Counted from the first letter of the stretch, positions 53,092 through 61,888 are shown. The stretch: 64,000 nucleotides of DNA from Methylobacterium sp. J-078 (GCF_022829285.1 NZ_JAKSYI010000024.1:16617-80616); one strand, 5' to 3'. Notes: generated from the sequence alone by a model not told the origin. Program-made: numbers and translations.

Positions 53092-53114
53092 AGCGGACTG
53101 GCGGAAATCCACCC
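53092..53114. repeat. Dispersed intergenic repeat, copy C
   Basis: AGCGGACTGGCGGAAATCCA plus CCC, matching copies A (19565) and B (25465) at nearly every base. Sits in the gap after the cupin gene, just before the low-GC membrane-protein gene. Confidence 0.65.
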
Positions 53115-53121
53115 TACGCGG

Positions 53122-53553
53122 TCATTGGTGCACTTTCTCGGACTCCGACAACCGCCGACGTTGATGTTTGCGGATCGCCTCACGTTCTTCGGGCGAGAAT
53201 TGGACGCGGTGAATTATGCCTTGAACGGCTGCGACGAAAATTCCCGCGCCTATGAAGACGAGCGGGTTTGGCTCGGAAATTGTCGGGATTAAGGTGTATA
53301 TTCCCTCGCATGCGGGGAGAAGCAGTGCACAAAACCCGAGCCCGTGCAGGGTGTTATAGTCCTTCAGGCTAGCCCAGCGACATCCGATGCGTTCGCTCAC
53401 GATGATGATGCAAACGGACCACATCGCTATACCGGAAATGACCATTGTCGCCTGCGATGAAAGCCCGGCCGCGAGCTGTAACACATTGTACAGACCCAAC
53501 CAGAGGGCAATACCGAGGCCAAGGATAGCCGCTGTGTGGTTGCGTTGCTCCAT
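53122..53553 (-). CDS. Four-helix membrane protein in AT-rich DNA
   Basis: 143 residues from the ATG at 53553. Four predicted helices (AAILGLGIALWLGLYNVLQL; MVISGIAMWSVCIIIVSERI; GLGFCALLLPACEGIYTLI; PLVFIGAGIFVAAVQGI) and a basic C-terminal tail. No family recognised. GC content is visibly lower than in neighbours, which suggests acquisition from elsewhere. Located beside decayed and mobile sequence. Confidence 0.65.
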   Translation of the reverse strand: MEQRNHTAAILGLGIALWLGLYNVLQLAAGLSSQATMVISGIAMWSVCIIIVSERIGCRWASLKDYNTLHGLGFCALLLPACEGIYTLIPTISEPNPLVFIGAGIFVAAVQGIIHRVQFSPEEREAIRKHQRRRLSESEKVHQ

Positions 53554-53995
53554 GGAAAAACCCCTAAGTCGTTTTTTGCCGAGATTTACTTGAGTTCAAT
53601 CGTTCACACCATCGTTGAGTAATCAGATTTCTACCTTGCAACCTTGTAACTTATACCTCTAATTTCTACCCGAGTCGCGAACTAGTGATAGACAACATCA
53701 TTCGCCTCGATAATCGTCTCGCCGAGCTTGGATAAATCTTCCATTTTCCATGTTGATCGCCGTGTCTATTTTGTATACGTTATTATGGAGTCGGTGTATC
53801 TTTTCCGGCAAGTCGGCCAACCTTAGATACCTCAAGACTAAGTCATCGGACAAGACGGGAGATGGTTTAGGACAGCTCGGCGACAATGCAATTAGACAAC
53901 TTCCGCTTCGATGCGTTAGCCATCCAGAAGCAGACGGACAGGAAGCCACCCACCTCAGACGTTCATAGCGGGTATTGAGCATCAGATTTCTGCCA
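53554..53995. other. AT-rich intergenic region
   Basis: About 440 bp, AT-rich, no believable gene. Reading frames here (for example minus 53698-53982) show no domain or ribosome site. May contain the promoter of the membrane protein at 53122-53553 and the end of an acquired segment. Confidence 0.5.
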
Positions 53996-54599
53996 CTAGG
54001 CTTGGACGTGCCCGAAGTCCGACGTCATCCGCCCGGGACCCGTACGCGCCCCGCGCCGGAGCGCCGCCTGCAGCCGGTCGATCATCTCGCTGCGCCGGTA
54101 CGGCTTGCCGAGGACGTCCATCGCGTGGGGCTGGGGACCGTCGATGGCCATCTCGTCATTGTAGCCCGTGGTCAGGACCACTGGCAACGCCGGATCGCGC
54201 TTCCTGACCTTCTCGGCGAGCGTGATGCCGTTGGCGCCTCCGGGCATGATCACGTCCGTGAACACGAGCTTGAACCCGTCGCCCGACGCGGAAGCCTCGT
54301 CGAACCGCTTCAACGCCTCCTCCGTGCTGTGGGCGACCACGACGCGGTAGCCGATGTCCTGCAGCGCCTCTTCCGCCAAGGCCGCCGCCTCACGGCTGTC
54401 GTCGACCACCAGGATCAGCGAGGGCGCGGTCGAGGTGTCGAGTGGCCTTGCCCGATTGCCCGGAACGGCGGGACGGTCGCCGCGCTCGCCGACCTCCCGG
54501 TCCCGGGGGAGGATCATGCGCACCGTGGTGCCGCGACCCTCCACACTCTCGATCTCCAGGCGTCCGCCGGATTGTTGCACGAAGCCGTGCGCCATCGCC
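53996..54599 (-). pseudogene. 3' remnant of a hybrid histidine kinase
   Basis: Minus strand: AMAHGFVQQSGGRLEIES is the last part of an HATPase_c domain, followed by a complete receiver domain (LILVVDDSREAAALAEEALQ, acceptor Asp in VFTDVIMPGGANG, LTTGYND, Lys in LGKPYRRSEM) and a stop at 53996. The sequence breaks at 54599/54600 (the family would continue GTGLGL upstream), where an insertion-sequence end begins. The 5' part of the kinase is not found on the other side of the transposon block, so insertion plus deletion removed it. Confidence 0.85.
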
Positions 54600-55655
54600 T
54601 GTCCGTCGTCAGATGATTTGGGACATTCAGCGGTGTTCAGGGACAGAGGCTCTGGTCCATCTGGGGTAGGAGGTTAGGCGGCCTGCGCGTGATGGCGCAA
54701 GCGGCGATCCATCAGGGTCTGGCGCTTGATGCGTTCCCGCTCGGCCAGGATCCCTTCGCCGCGTCCGAAGTAGACGTCAGCGGGCGTGAGGTTGCTCAGG
54801 CTCTCATGGGCTCGGGCATGGTTGTAGTGTTCGACGAAGTCGGCAACCTGCGCCTCCAGCTCGCCGGGCAAGTAGGCGTGTTCGAGCAGGATGCGGTTTT
54901 TGAGCGTCTGATGCCAACGCTCGATCTTGCCCTGCGTTTGCGGATGGGATGGCGCACCGCGGATGTGGGTCATGCCCCGAATGCCGAGCCAGTCAGCCAG
55001 GTCGCTGGCGACGTAGCTCGGCCCGTTGTCGGAGAGCAGGCGTGGCGGCTGCATCACCCGCGCCTGATCGAGCCCAGCCGCCCCCAGCGCCAGGTCGAGC
55101 GTGGCGGTGACGTCGCTGGCCTGCATCGTCGTGCACAGCTTCCAGGCGACGATGTAGCGTGAGAAGTCGTCCAGGACCGTCGACAGGTAGTACCAGCCCC
55201 AGCCAACGACCTTCAGGTAGGTGAAGTCCGTCTGCCAAAGCTGGTTGGGCGCGGTGGTCTTATCGCGGAACTCGTCGGCGGCCTTGATGACGATATAGGC
55301 CGGGCTGGTGATCAGATCCTGAGACTTGAGCAACCGGTAGACGGTCGCTTCCGAGACGAAGTAGCGGCGCTCGTCGGTGAAGCGCACCGCCAGCTCACGC
55401 GGACTGAGTTCAGGCTGCTCCAGAGCCAAGGCAACGATCTGCTCGCGGATCTCCGCAGGTAGACGGTTCCAGACCCGGCTCGGCTGCGAAGGATGGTCGT
55501 TCAACGCCTCGGGGCCGCCGCGCCGGTAGGCGTCGTACCAGCGGTAGAACGTCGAGCGGGTGATGCCGAGCTTGTCCAGGGTGGCACGCACCGGCAGGTG
55601 GGATTGCTCGACCAGCCGGATGATCTCCAGCTTCTCGGGGGCCGGGTAGCAGCCC
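54600..55655 (-). mobile_element. IS3-family-like insertion sequence, right end lost
   Basis: Begins at the kinase break (TGTCCGTCGTC at 54600) and carries a nearly full transposase. At about 55655 it switches without a boundary repeat into an IS630 transposase, so one end of the element is missing. No target duplication can be defined because both flanks are rearranged. Confidence 0.7.
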
Positions 55656-55660
55656 AGAGG
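54674..55660 (-). CDS. IS3-like transposase, N terminus fused to IS630 sequence
   Basis: Helix-turn-helix part (EKLEIIRLVEQSHLPVRATL, ITRSTFYRWYDAYRRGG) and an rve integrase core with DDE residues: WQTDFTYLKV, LLSDNGPSYVASD and GKIERWHQTLKNR. The catalytic core and C terminus look intact (ends HHAQAA at 54674). The first ~20 residues are replaced by IS630-derived sequence; the open frame continues to 56005 only as an out-of-frame shadow of the IS630 gene. May still be partly functional. Confidence 0.82.
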   Translation of the reverse strand, partial: PLGCYPAPEKLEIIRLVEQSHLPVRATLDKLGITRSTFYRWYDAYRRGGPEALNDHPSQPSRVWNRLPAEIREQIVALALEQPELSPRELAVRFTDERRYFVSEATVYRLLKSQDLITSPAYIVIKAADEFRDKTTAPNQLWQTDFTYLKVVGWGWYYLSTVLDDFSRYIVAWKLCTTMQASDVTATLDLALGAAGLDQARVMQPPRLLSDNGPSYVASDLADWLGIRGMTHIRGAPSHPQTQGKIERWHQTLKNRILLEHAYLPGELEAQVADFVEHYNHARAHESLSNLTPADVYFGRGEGILAERERIKRQTLMDRRLRHHAQAA

Positions 55661-56516
55661 TCGGGCACGGTGCGGGCGGTTGCGGTTCGCAGCAGGTGCT
55701 TGAGCTTGGCGAAGATCTGCTCGATCGGATTGAACTCGGGACTGTAGGGCGGGAGGTACAGGACCCGCGCCCCCACCGCCTCGATAGCTTCGCGCACGCC
55801 GGCGACCTTGTGGGCTTGCAGGTTGTCGAGGATGACGGTGTCCCCGGGTCGCAACACCGGGACGAGGCTGTCGGCGACGTAGCTGCGGAAGCGGGCGCCG
55901 TTGGTGGCGCCATCGACGAGACTGAGCGCGCACAGGCCGGTGCTGCGCAGGGCGGCTGTGACGGTGGTCGTTTTGTAGTGGCCCTGCGGCACGAGGAGCC
56001 GGCACCGCTCACCGCACGGGGCGCGTCCGTAACGGCGGGCCATGTTGGTGGCGGCCGCGGTCTCGTCGAGGAAGACGAGCGTGTCCGGGTCGAGGTCGGG
56101 CAGGGCCTCGAACCAGGCTTGGCGGGCCTCCCTTACGTCGGCCCGCTCCTGCTCAGCCGCATAGAGAGCCCCTTTTTGCGGGTGATGCCGTGGCGGGCGA
56201 AGAAGCGCGACAGGCCGCTCGTGCTGGTCTGCACGCCCTGCGCGGCCAGAGTGTCGCGCAACTCGCGCAGGAAGATCTCGGGCCGGGCTTCGTAGGTGGA
56301 GAGGATCCGATCGGCCTGCCCCTCGATGGCCGGAAGACGATCGTCGCCGCGCGTCGGCTTGGGCGCGACGTGGCCTTCCTGCGCGAACCGCTCCGACCAG
56401 CGGCTGGCACTCGACACGCTTACACCGAACCGGGCCGCCGCTCGATGGAAGGAGGCGCCCTCGGCCACGGCCGCCACGACACGCTCGCGCAGATCGACAG
56501 ACAACGGTGAAGGCAT
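55655..56516 (-). pseudogene. IS630-family transposase, 3' truncated, needs frameshift
   Basis: First frame from ATG 56516 (AAGGAG upstream): helix-turn-helix domain (DLRERVVAAVAEGASFHRAA, ASRWSERFAQEG) to the stop at 56133. After the AAAAAG run (56173-56177 on the plus strand as TTTTT) a -1 shift leads into GALYAAEQERADVREARQ and the DDE core FLDETAAATNMARRYG, VILDNLQAHK and YSPEFNPIEQIFAKLKH. Programmed -1 frameshifting at A-runs is known in IS630 elements. The end after VPDLWAA is cut by the IS3-like transposase at about 55655, so the protein is truncated. Confidence 0.82.
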
Positions 56517-56581
56517 CGAGGGCTCCTTCACCACTCAACGCTGCAAACCGCTAACCCGTCGCAACGCGGCCGGGCACGGCT

Positions 56582-56983
56582 CTAGTCGTGTTCGCACGGC
56601 AGGAGCCGGCCCTGCAGGGCGACCTTCGCGACGTCCTTGGCGAAGCCGCGGTCCTGAAGGCCCTTCATGGCCAGGGCGAGGATTTCCTTCGCGCTGAGGG
56701 CCAGCCCGTCGAGCTTCCGGTGCCTGACAATGTGGGCCCGGGCGCCAGCCGCCTTCAGGGCGTCGGCGAGGGCCCGGACGATGATGGTGTCCACGAGGCG
56801 CGGATCTGGACGGCCCTCCGCCTTGCGCTCGGCCCTCTCGATCCGTTTGCGCTCGGCCTCGTCGCGCTTCGCCTTAGCGGCTGCGGCGGACGCGGATTCC
56901 GGCGTGGGCGAGGGCGCGAAATCGTCGTCGAGATCGAGGTCGTCGAGGATGTGCTGAAGCGCGGAGTTATTGAAGAACGTCAT
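56582..56983 (-). CDS. Hypothetical charged helical protein
   Basis: 133 residues from the ATG at 56983 with GGGGAGA 6 nt upstream. N terminus acidic (ILDDLDLDDDF), then a Lys/Arg/Glu-rich helix (KAKRDEAERKRIERAERKAE) and a compact part (LVDTIIVRALADALKAAGAR; LQDRGFAKDVAKVALQGRL). No known domain. Cytosolic. Good ribosome site and coherent composition support a real gene; context suggests accessory DNA. Confidence 0.65.
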   Translation of the reverse strand: MTFFNNSALQHILDDLDLDDDFAPSPTPESASAAAAKAKRDEAERKRIERAERKAEGRPDPRLVDTIIVRALADALKAAGARAHIVRHRKLDGLALSAKEILALAMKGLQDRGFAKDVAKVALQGRLLPCEHD

Positions 56984-57066
56984 GGCCGGTCTCCCCTGTT
57001 GAGGAGATTGTCCCGGGCGGGCATGCCTAGGACAAGGCTGGACGTTGTCCGGCCGGACGGCGTCCC

Positions 57067-57357
57067 TCAGACGGCGGCGGGGGTCCGCGGGCGCAGGGGT
57101 GCGACGACGTCGTGGTCGAGGCTGTTGGCGACGGCGCACAGCTTGTCCCAGCCCCGGGCGCTGACGTGGCCGGCGCGGAGCTCAAGACGGGCCCAGGCAT
57201 ACGCCTGCGGCGGGAAGGCCTCGGCGGTTTAGGCCATCCTGCGGAAGATCTCCTAGATTTGGCGCGCGGTATCCTCGGTGTCCGGCGGGGGCGCCTCGAA
57301 GGAGGATCGGCCGGACCCCGCGAAGAGGTCAACGTGGTCGGATGTGACGTTTTGCAT
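57067..57357 (-). pseudogene. Small gene with two in-frame stops
   Basis: An ATG at 57357 (GAGG upstream) opens a 97-codon frame: MQNVTSDHVDLFAGSGRSSF, then TARQI, TAG (57253-57255), EIFRRMA, TAA (57229-57231), TAEAFPPQAYAWARLELRA, and KLCAVANSLDHDVVAPLRP to the final TGA at 57067. All three parts are in one frame, and removing the stops gives a smooth 96-residue protein. No family recognised. Recent pseudogene or sequencing errors. Confidence 0.6.
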
Positions 57358-57728
57358 GGCGGCCTCGTGGGGCCGCCGAACGCCGCAGCGTCGGTCAGAC
57401 CCCTTGCAGGTGGCGGGAAACGTGATTGGCGCTGCCGTTGGGCAGGCGACGTTTCCCTATGGGCTTGGGGAGGGGCACGGTTCGATCCGGTTGCGAGGCG
57501 ACATCGCCGGGGAACGGAAGACGAACGGGTGCAGCTGGCATTCAGCAACGTCAACAGGCCTGTGTAGTTCGTGGCCGCGGTCGGCGACCTCATTCCCCCC
57601 AACGGTGGAAGACTGTGGAAGATGGCCTGCATTTATTAGGAGCGGCGACCGAGCTCCATGCCGGTCCCATCGGGCTGAACATTTCCAGAATCGGGTGGCC
57701 GGGTACGTCGACGGCACGACGACGACGG
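57358..57728. other. Region without a recognised gene
   Basis: About 370 bp between the small pseudogene and the end of the readthrough extension of the P-type ATPase chimera. Frames here give no domain, and none has a good start. Probably noncoding or remnant. Confidence 0.45.
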
Positions 57729-57845
57729 TCAGACCTTCGAGGGCGTTTCTCGACGCCCCTGGACCCTGAACAGCACGACCGCATGCTCGGTCGACCCCCA
57801 GGCCGGCGTGACGTGGTGGACGGATATCCGCTCGGAGACGTAGGG
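57729..57845 (-). other. Coding-like extension behind the amber stop of the ATPase chimera
   Basis: Directly after the TAG of the 1076-residue gene (57846-57848) the same frame continues for 38 codons to a TGA at 57729-57731: PYVSERISVHHVTPAW, STEHAVVLFRVQ, RRETPSKV. The hydrophobic-strand pattern VVLFRVQG is typical of the last strands of a nuclease-like fold. So the TAG is probably a premature stop or is read through. Confidence 0.55.
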
Positions 57846-60800
57846 CTAGCCCCCGCCGAGGTCGCGCAGGTCGAGCACCATCAGGATGCCACAGCGGACG
57901 TTGGTGACCTCGTAGGAGACCTGTTGGAGGCCGAAGCGTCCGACCAGCTCCTCGTTCGTGAGCCTCATAGCGCTGCGCTTGAGCTCGGCGACCGTCCTGG
58001 TCCGGGTGAACGCAAACTGGATGTCGGCCCGCCCGCCCCCGACGTCTCGCTTCTCCGCGGTGCAGAGCTCGGACAGGACCGTGCCCATTAGGAACTCGTA
58101 GTAATCGTCTTGGAGGTCCTTCTTGACCGGCAGCTTGGTCGGGTCCCGCTCAAAAAGGTACCGCCCGCGGGCCAGGGTGCTCACGCCGACGTTACTGCGC
58201 ATGACGACGAACTGGACCGTCAGCCACAGGACGATGTCGAACAGCATGCGACCGTCGGGGTCGCCACGGTAATCCTCGTTGCGCCGAAGGCCGTCCGTCA
58301 CCGTCTCGAAAAGTCCGCGCACGACGATTGGCGTGGTGGCCTCGGCCAGCACGGCCATGCCGGCGGCGACCCGGGCAAGGGCCGATTGGCGCAGCGTCCC
58401 CGGCAGGAGCTCAATGAGGGCGGCGGTCGGTGAGCTCCCGGCCGCCGCCTCAGTAGGGCGGTGGGCGACCACCGCCTCCCTGGCGTCGGCGACCCGCTCG
58501 CGAAGGCTCGCGGCCACAGCGACCATCCCCGAGGTTGCGTTCTCGTCGATCCATTGATCGAGCAGGGCCAGGGAATGGAGCTCCTTCCGCAACGCGCCGA
58601 CAATGCGGGGCCGGAGGATCGCCTCCACACCGCCCTCCGCGTCCCGCCGCAGCAAGCTGCGGCTTGCGGTATAGACGGAGAGCAGCTCCTCTTGGATGAC
58701 GGCGGCGGCGTCCAGCCAGGCCCGCTTGAGCAGGCTGGTGTCGAGCGCTCCCAGGCGAAGGGCCAGCATCGACCAGTGGATGCGCTCCTGCGCCCTGCCC
58801 CCAAGCCAGGAAACGGTGTCCTCCGGGCGGTCCGGAGTGGTCAGGAAGGCGGTATACGCGAAGGCCGATGCCTTGATCCCGTCGATCCGGTCGCGCAGGT
58901 CGTCCGGTGCGTGGCCGGACTGAAAGGTCACCAGAGTGTCGAGGCACCGTCGATAGAGCGTGGCGTCGGGCCTGCTCCCGCTGGCGTCCTCGGCCCTGCG
59001 GAACCAGTCCCTGGCCCCTTCGAACGCCTGCGACGCGGCATCCGGGTCCCCCGCGTCGAGGCCCTCGCGCAGCGCGTCGAAGCCAAGCTCCATCGACGCC
59101 TCGTCCTCGGCGTCGTCGACGTCGACCATCCTGGCGAGAAGGTCCCTGAGGTCCCCGTCGTCCTCATGGGCCAGTACCGCGCCCGCGATGCGTGCGGCAT
59201 GGCGGAGGAACTCGCCATCGTCGCCGATGTCGAGGTCGAGGAGCTCCGATTGCAGCCGCCGCAGGAGGGAGCGGTCCGACTGGGCCAGCACCATCGCGGC
59301 CTTGAGGGCATGGGCGCGCGATCCGTAATCGGAAGCCCGATCCTTCGACCTGGCGAGGAACGCCTGTCCAAGCGACCTGACGGATGAGGCCGGCACGGTT
59401 CCCCCGCGTCCGAGCCAGGATGCGATCTCAACAATGGCGAGGGTGTCGATCCGCATCGCGCGGGCCAACCCGTCGATGCGGTCGACGAGGAGCACGACGT
59501 CGGCGGCCTCCGCAGCCGCGGCGGCGCCACGCGCCCCCAGGGCGACGCCGAGATCCGCCGCCGCGAGGGCGGGAGCGTCGTTCACCCCGTCGCCGACCAT
59601 CATCACGAGGCCATGATCGCGCTCGGCTCTGACCAGACCGGTCTTCTCGCTCGGGTCGAGGTCTGCGGCCAAGGCGTTGATGGGCAACCCGGCCACCATG
59701 GCCTCGGCGACGTCCTTCCGGTCGCCGGTGGCCAGCACGATGCGGCGGATGCCGGTCTCGCGCATGGCCGCGAGTGCCTCGCCTCCTTCCTGGCGCAGGG
59801 GGTCGGAGAAGCCGAGGATGCCGGCAGCGATCCCGTCCACGGCGACGAGGACGGTCGCGCCGACGGAGGGCACACCGAATGCCTTCTGCCCCGTGGTCCG
59901 GTCCGGGAAATCGATACCGTGCCGTCCCATGAAGCGCGGGCCGCCGACCAGGACCCACCGGCCGTCGACAGCCCCCGAAATGCCCTCGCCAGGCTCCTCG
60001 ACCACGTCGACGGGTTGGCGCAGTGCTACGGAACGCCCGCGCGCCGCCGTCACGAGTGCCCGTGCGGTCGGATGCACGGATGCCTGGTCGAGCGACGCGG
60101 CGATGCAGAGGATCGCGGCCTCGTCGTCGTCGGCCAAGGGTTGGACGGCCGAGAGCGTCGCCGTCCCGTGCGTGAGGGTGCCGGTCTTGTCGATCACCAG
60201 GACCTCGACCTTGGCCAGCATCTCTAGGGCCGCCCCGCCCTTCACCAGGACGCCGATCCCGGCCGTGCGCGACATGCCCGAGACGAGGGCGACGGGAACC
60301 GCCAGGATCAGGGGGCACGGAGTCGCGATGACGACAACGGCCAGCGCGCGGACGGCATCTCCGGTCCAGGCCCACGCACCGCCGGCCATCACCAGCGTCA
60401 GCAAGAGAAACCCGAGGCCGTAGCGGTCGGCCATCCGGGCCATCGGGACCTTTTCGGACTGGGCGGTCTGCACTAGTCGCACGATGCAGGCGTAGGTGCT
60501 CTCCGACGCGCGGCGGTCCGCTTTCAGCGTGAAGGCATCCCCGGCGTTGATCGTCCCGCTGACCACGGACGCCCCGACCTCGAAGGTGACCGGAAGCGCC
60601 TCGCCGGTCAGCATCGCTAGGTCAAGGACCGCGCGTCCCGTCTCGACGGCGCCGTCGACGGGCACGACGTCGCCGGACCGGATCAGGAGGCAATCGCCCG
60701 GCACCAGTTCTGAGATCGGCACGTCCCGGAGGCCCTTCGGCTCCCGCCGCAGGGCCGTCCGTGGCTGGCGCGCCAGCAAGGCGGACATCTCGCGCCGCGC

Positions 60801-61076
60801 CCGGCCCGCGGCGAAGCCTTCGAGGGTCTGGCCACCCGCGTACATGAGAGCGACGACGGCGGCCGCGAGCGACTGCCCGAGCGCCAGAGCTCCCCCCATC
60901 GACAGCGCCGCCACCACGTCGAGGCCGACGTCGCCCCGCATCAAGCTCGTGACGATTTGCCGGAGGAGGACGGCGAGCACCACGCATGCCGCCGCCGTCC
61001 ATGCCCAGGACGCCCACGCGGTGCCCATCGCCTGCGCGACGAGTCCGATGGAGAGACCGACGAGTGCCAGCAGCAC
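57846..61076 (-). CDS. Chimera: P-type metal ATPase fused to a PD-(D/E)XK-like domain
   Basis: 1076 codons from a GTG at 61076 (no ATG upstream before an in-frame TAA near 61150). Residues 1-541 are a P1B-type metal ATPase: first helix pairs, TGEALP (157), TPCPL (252-256), the phosphorylated Asp296 in DKTGT, HPTA (335) and GDGVNDAP (495-502). It stops at DGLARAMR, just where the last two membrane helices should come. Residues 542-1076 are soluble and unrelated: a long helical region and a C-terminal segment with GGGRADIQF (Asp1018) and VAELKRS (Glu1031, Lys1033), i.e. the D...ExK pattern of PD-(D/E)XK nucleases. There are no N-terminal metal-binding repeats. Probably a deletion joined the 5' part of an ATPase gene to the 3' part of a nuclease-like gene; ATPase transport activity is unlikely. 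Confidence 0.75.
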   Translation of the reverse strand: MLLALVGLSIGLVAQAMGTAWASWAWTAAACVVLAVLLRQIVTSLMRGDVGLDVVAALSMGGALALGQSLAAAVVALMYAGGQTLEGFAAGRARREMSALLARQPRTALRREPKGLRDVPISELVPGDCLLIRSGDVVPVDGAVETGRAVLDLAMLTGEALPVTFEVGASVVSGTINAGDAFTLKADRRASESTYACIVRLVQTAQSEKVPMARMADRYGLGFLLLTLVMAGGAWAWTGDAVRALAVVVIATPCPLILAVPVALVSGMSRTAGIGVLVKGGAALEMLAKVEVLVIDKTGTLTHGTATLSAVQPLADDDEAAILCIAASLDQASVHPTARALVTAARGRSVALRQPVDVVEEPGEGISGAVDGRWVLVGGPRFMGRHGIDFPDRTTGQKAFGVPSVGATVLVAVDGIAAGILGFSDPLRQEGGEALAAMRETGIRRIVLATGDRKDVAEAMVAGLPINALAADLDPSEKTGLVRAERDHGLVMMVGDGVNDAPALAAADLGVALGARGAAAAAEAADVVLLVDRIDGLARAMRIDTLAIVEIASWLGRGGTVPASSVRSLGQAFLARSKDRASDYGSRAHALKAAMVLAQSDRSLLRRLQSELLDLDIGDDGEFLRHAARIAGAVLAHEDDGDLRDLLARMVDVDDAEDEASMELGFDALREGLDAGDPDAASQAFEGARDWFRRAEDASGSRPDATLYRRCLDTLVTFQSGHAPDDLRDRIDGIKASAFAYTAFLTTPDRPEDTVSWLGGRAQERIHWSMLALRLGALDTSLLKRAWLDAAAVIQEELLSVYTASRSLLRRDAEGGVEAILRPRIVGALRKELHSLALLDQWIDENATSGMVAVAASLRERVADAREAVVAHRPTEAAAGSSPTAALIELLPGTLRQSALARVAAGMAVLAEATTPIVVRGLFETVTDGLRRNEDYRGDPDGRMLFDIVLWLTVQFVVMRSNVGVSTLARGRYLFERDPTKLPVKKDLQDDYYEFLMGTVLSELCTAEKRDVGGGRADIQFAFTRTRTVAELKRSAMRLTNEELVGRFGLQQVSYEVTNVRCGILMVLDLRDLGGG

Positions 61077-61352
61077 GAGGGCGATCCGCGACCAGCCCGA
61101 ACGGTCGAACGAGAGCCCGATGGCGGGCCTGGGACCCGTCGAGGTCGGTTACTGGGCCGACTCAGCGGGCGCCGAAGTCCGAAATGTCGTCACCGGAATG
61201 ATGCATCGTCCTGCCGCGTCTTGGCGTCGAGGGATCGGGCTCCCTCCTGACGTCGGACCTTGGAAAGACCGGACGAGCGGAACCCCGGCATCCCGGGCGA
61301 TGCCCCTCGACATGCATCCGCAACCACATCCACCGATGGAAGGATGATCCGG

Positions 61353-61460
61353 TTACGAGATCGGTATGGTCAGCAACCGGTAGATAAAGTCATGGGCCGA
61401 CACGCCGAACACGATGAGTGCCGTCGTGACGATGACGAAGACCACGATCAGCAGGGACAT
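61353..61460 (-). CDS. Possible 35-residue single-helix membrane peptide
   Basis: ATG at 61460, AGGG about 11 nt upstream. MSLLIVVFVIVTTALIVFGV is one long hydrophobic helix, followed by SAHDFIYRLLTIPIS. Very short, so coding is not certain, but position in front of nothing else and the helix pattern suggest a small membrane protein such as those that attach to transport complexes. Confidence 0.42.
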   Translation of the reverse strand: MSLLIVVFVIVTTALIVFGVSAHDFIYRLLTIPIS

Positions 61461-61591
61461 CCTTGTCCGAGCCCTTGAACCGGCACTGACCCTCAATGGT
61501 TCGCCTCCCGTCCCCGAACCCGGCATCCTGCGACGGATGCGGATGATCCTATCCGACGAGCCACGCTGCGGCCGTGGAGTGACCCCGACCG

Positions 61592-61888
61592 TTATCGGGT
61601 CGCCACCCGGGCGATGATGCAACCCGGGTCGATCAGGCCACCTGCGGGCGCCATCCATGCCACACGACCCGCGGCGGACGAGACGATGTCGTGGAGAGCG
61701 TCGCCGATCCGCGCGGTCGCCAATGCCTCGCCTTCCCGAACAACGGCCCCGTCCTCGACGAGCCAGCGCTCCAGGATACCCTCGGGCAGCACGCCCGTGG
61801 ACCACAGCGCTTCAGACACGCGAATATCCGGCATGGCTTCATGGACCTCATGCCCCGGCATCGGGGACCAGTGCACATGTGATGGCAT
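61592..61888 (-). CDS. Biotin/lipoyl-like domain protein without the lysine
   Basis: 98 residues from the ATG at 61888 (ATG codons at residues 10 and 19 are alternatives; MPDIRVSEALWSTG is the likely domain start). The flat beta fold is seen in ILERWLVEDGAVVREGEALA and IVSSAAGRVAWMAPAGG. At the hairpin where lipoyl domains carry DK or biotin domains MKM, this has ARIGDALHD, with no Lys, so it probably cannot be lipoylated or biotinylated. Could be an unmodified structural relative. Adjacent to the potassium channel on the opposite strand. Confidence 0.72.
   Translation of the reverse strand: MPSHVHWSPMPGHEVHEAMPDIRVSEALWSTGVLPEGILERWLVEDGAVVREGEALATARIGDALHDIVSSAAGRVAWMAPAGGLIDPGCIIARVATR

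Noticed and set aside
53698..53982. 94-codon minus-strand frame in AT-rich DNA
   Set aside because: No ribosome site, no domain and no hydrophobic pattern; likely chance.
55660..56005. N-terminal part of the long transposase frame
   Set aside because: Out-of-frame reading of the IS630 DDE domain; not part of the IS3 protein.
57846..61076. Functional metal-exporting ATPase
   Set aside because: The final membrane pair is absent, and the N terminus has only a GTG start with no metal-binding domain.
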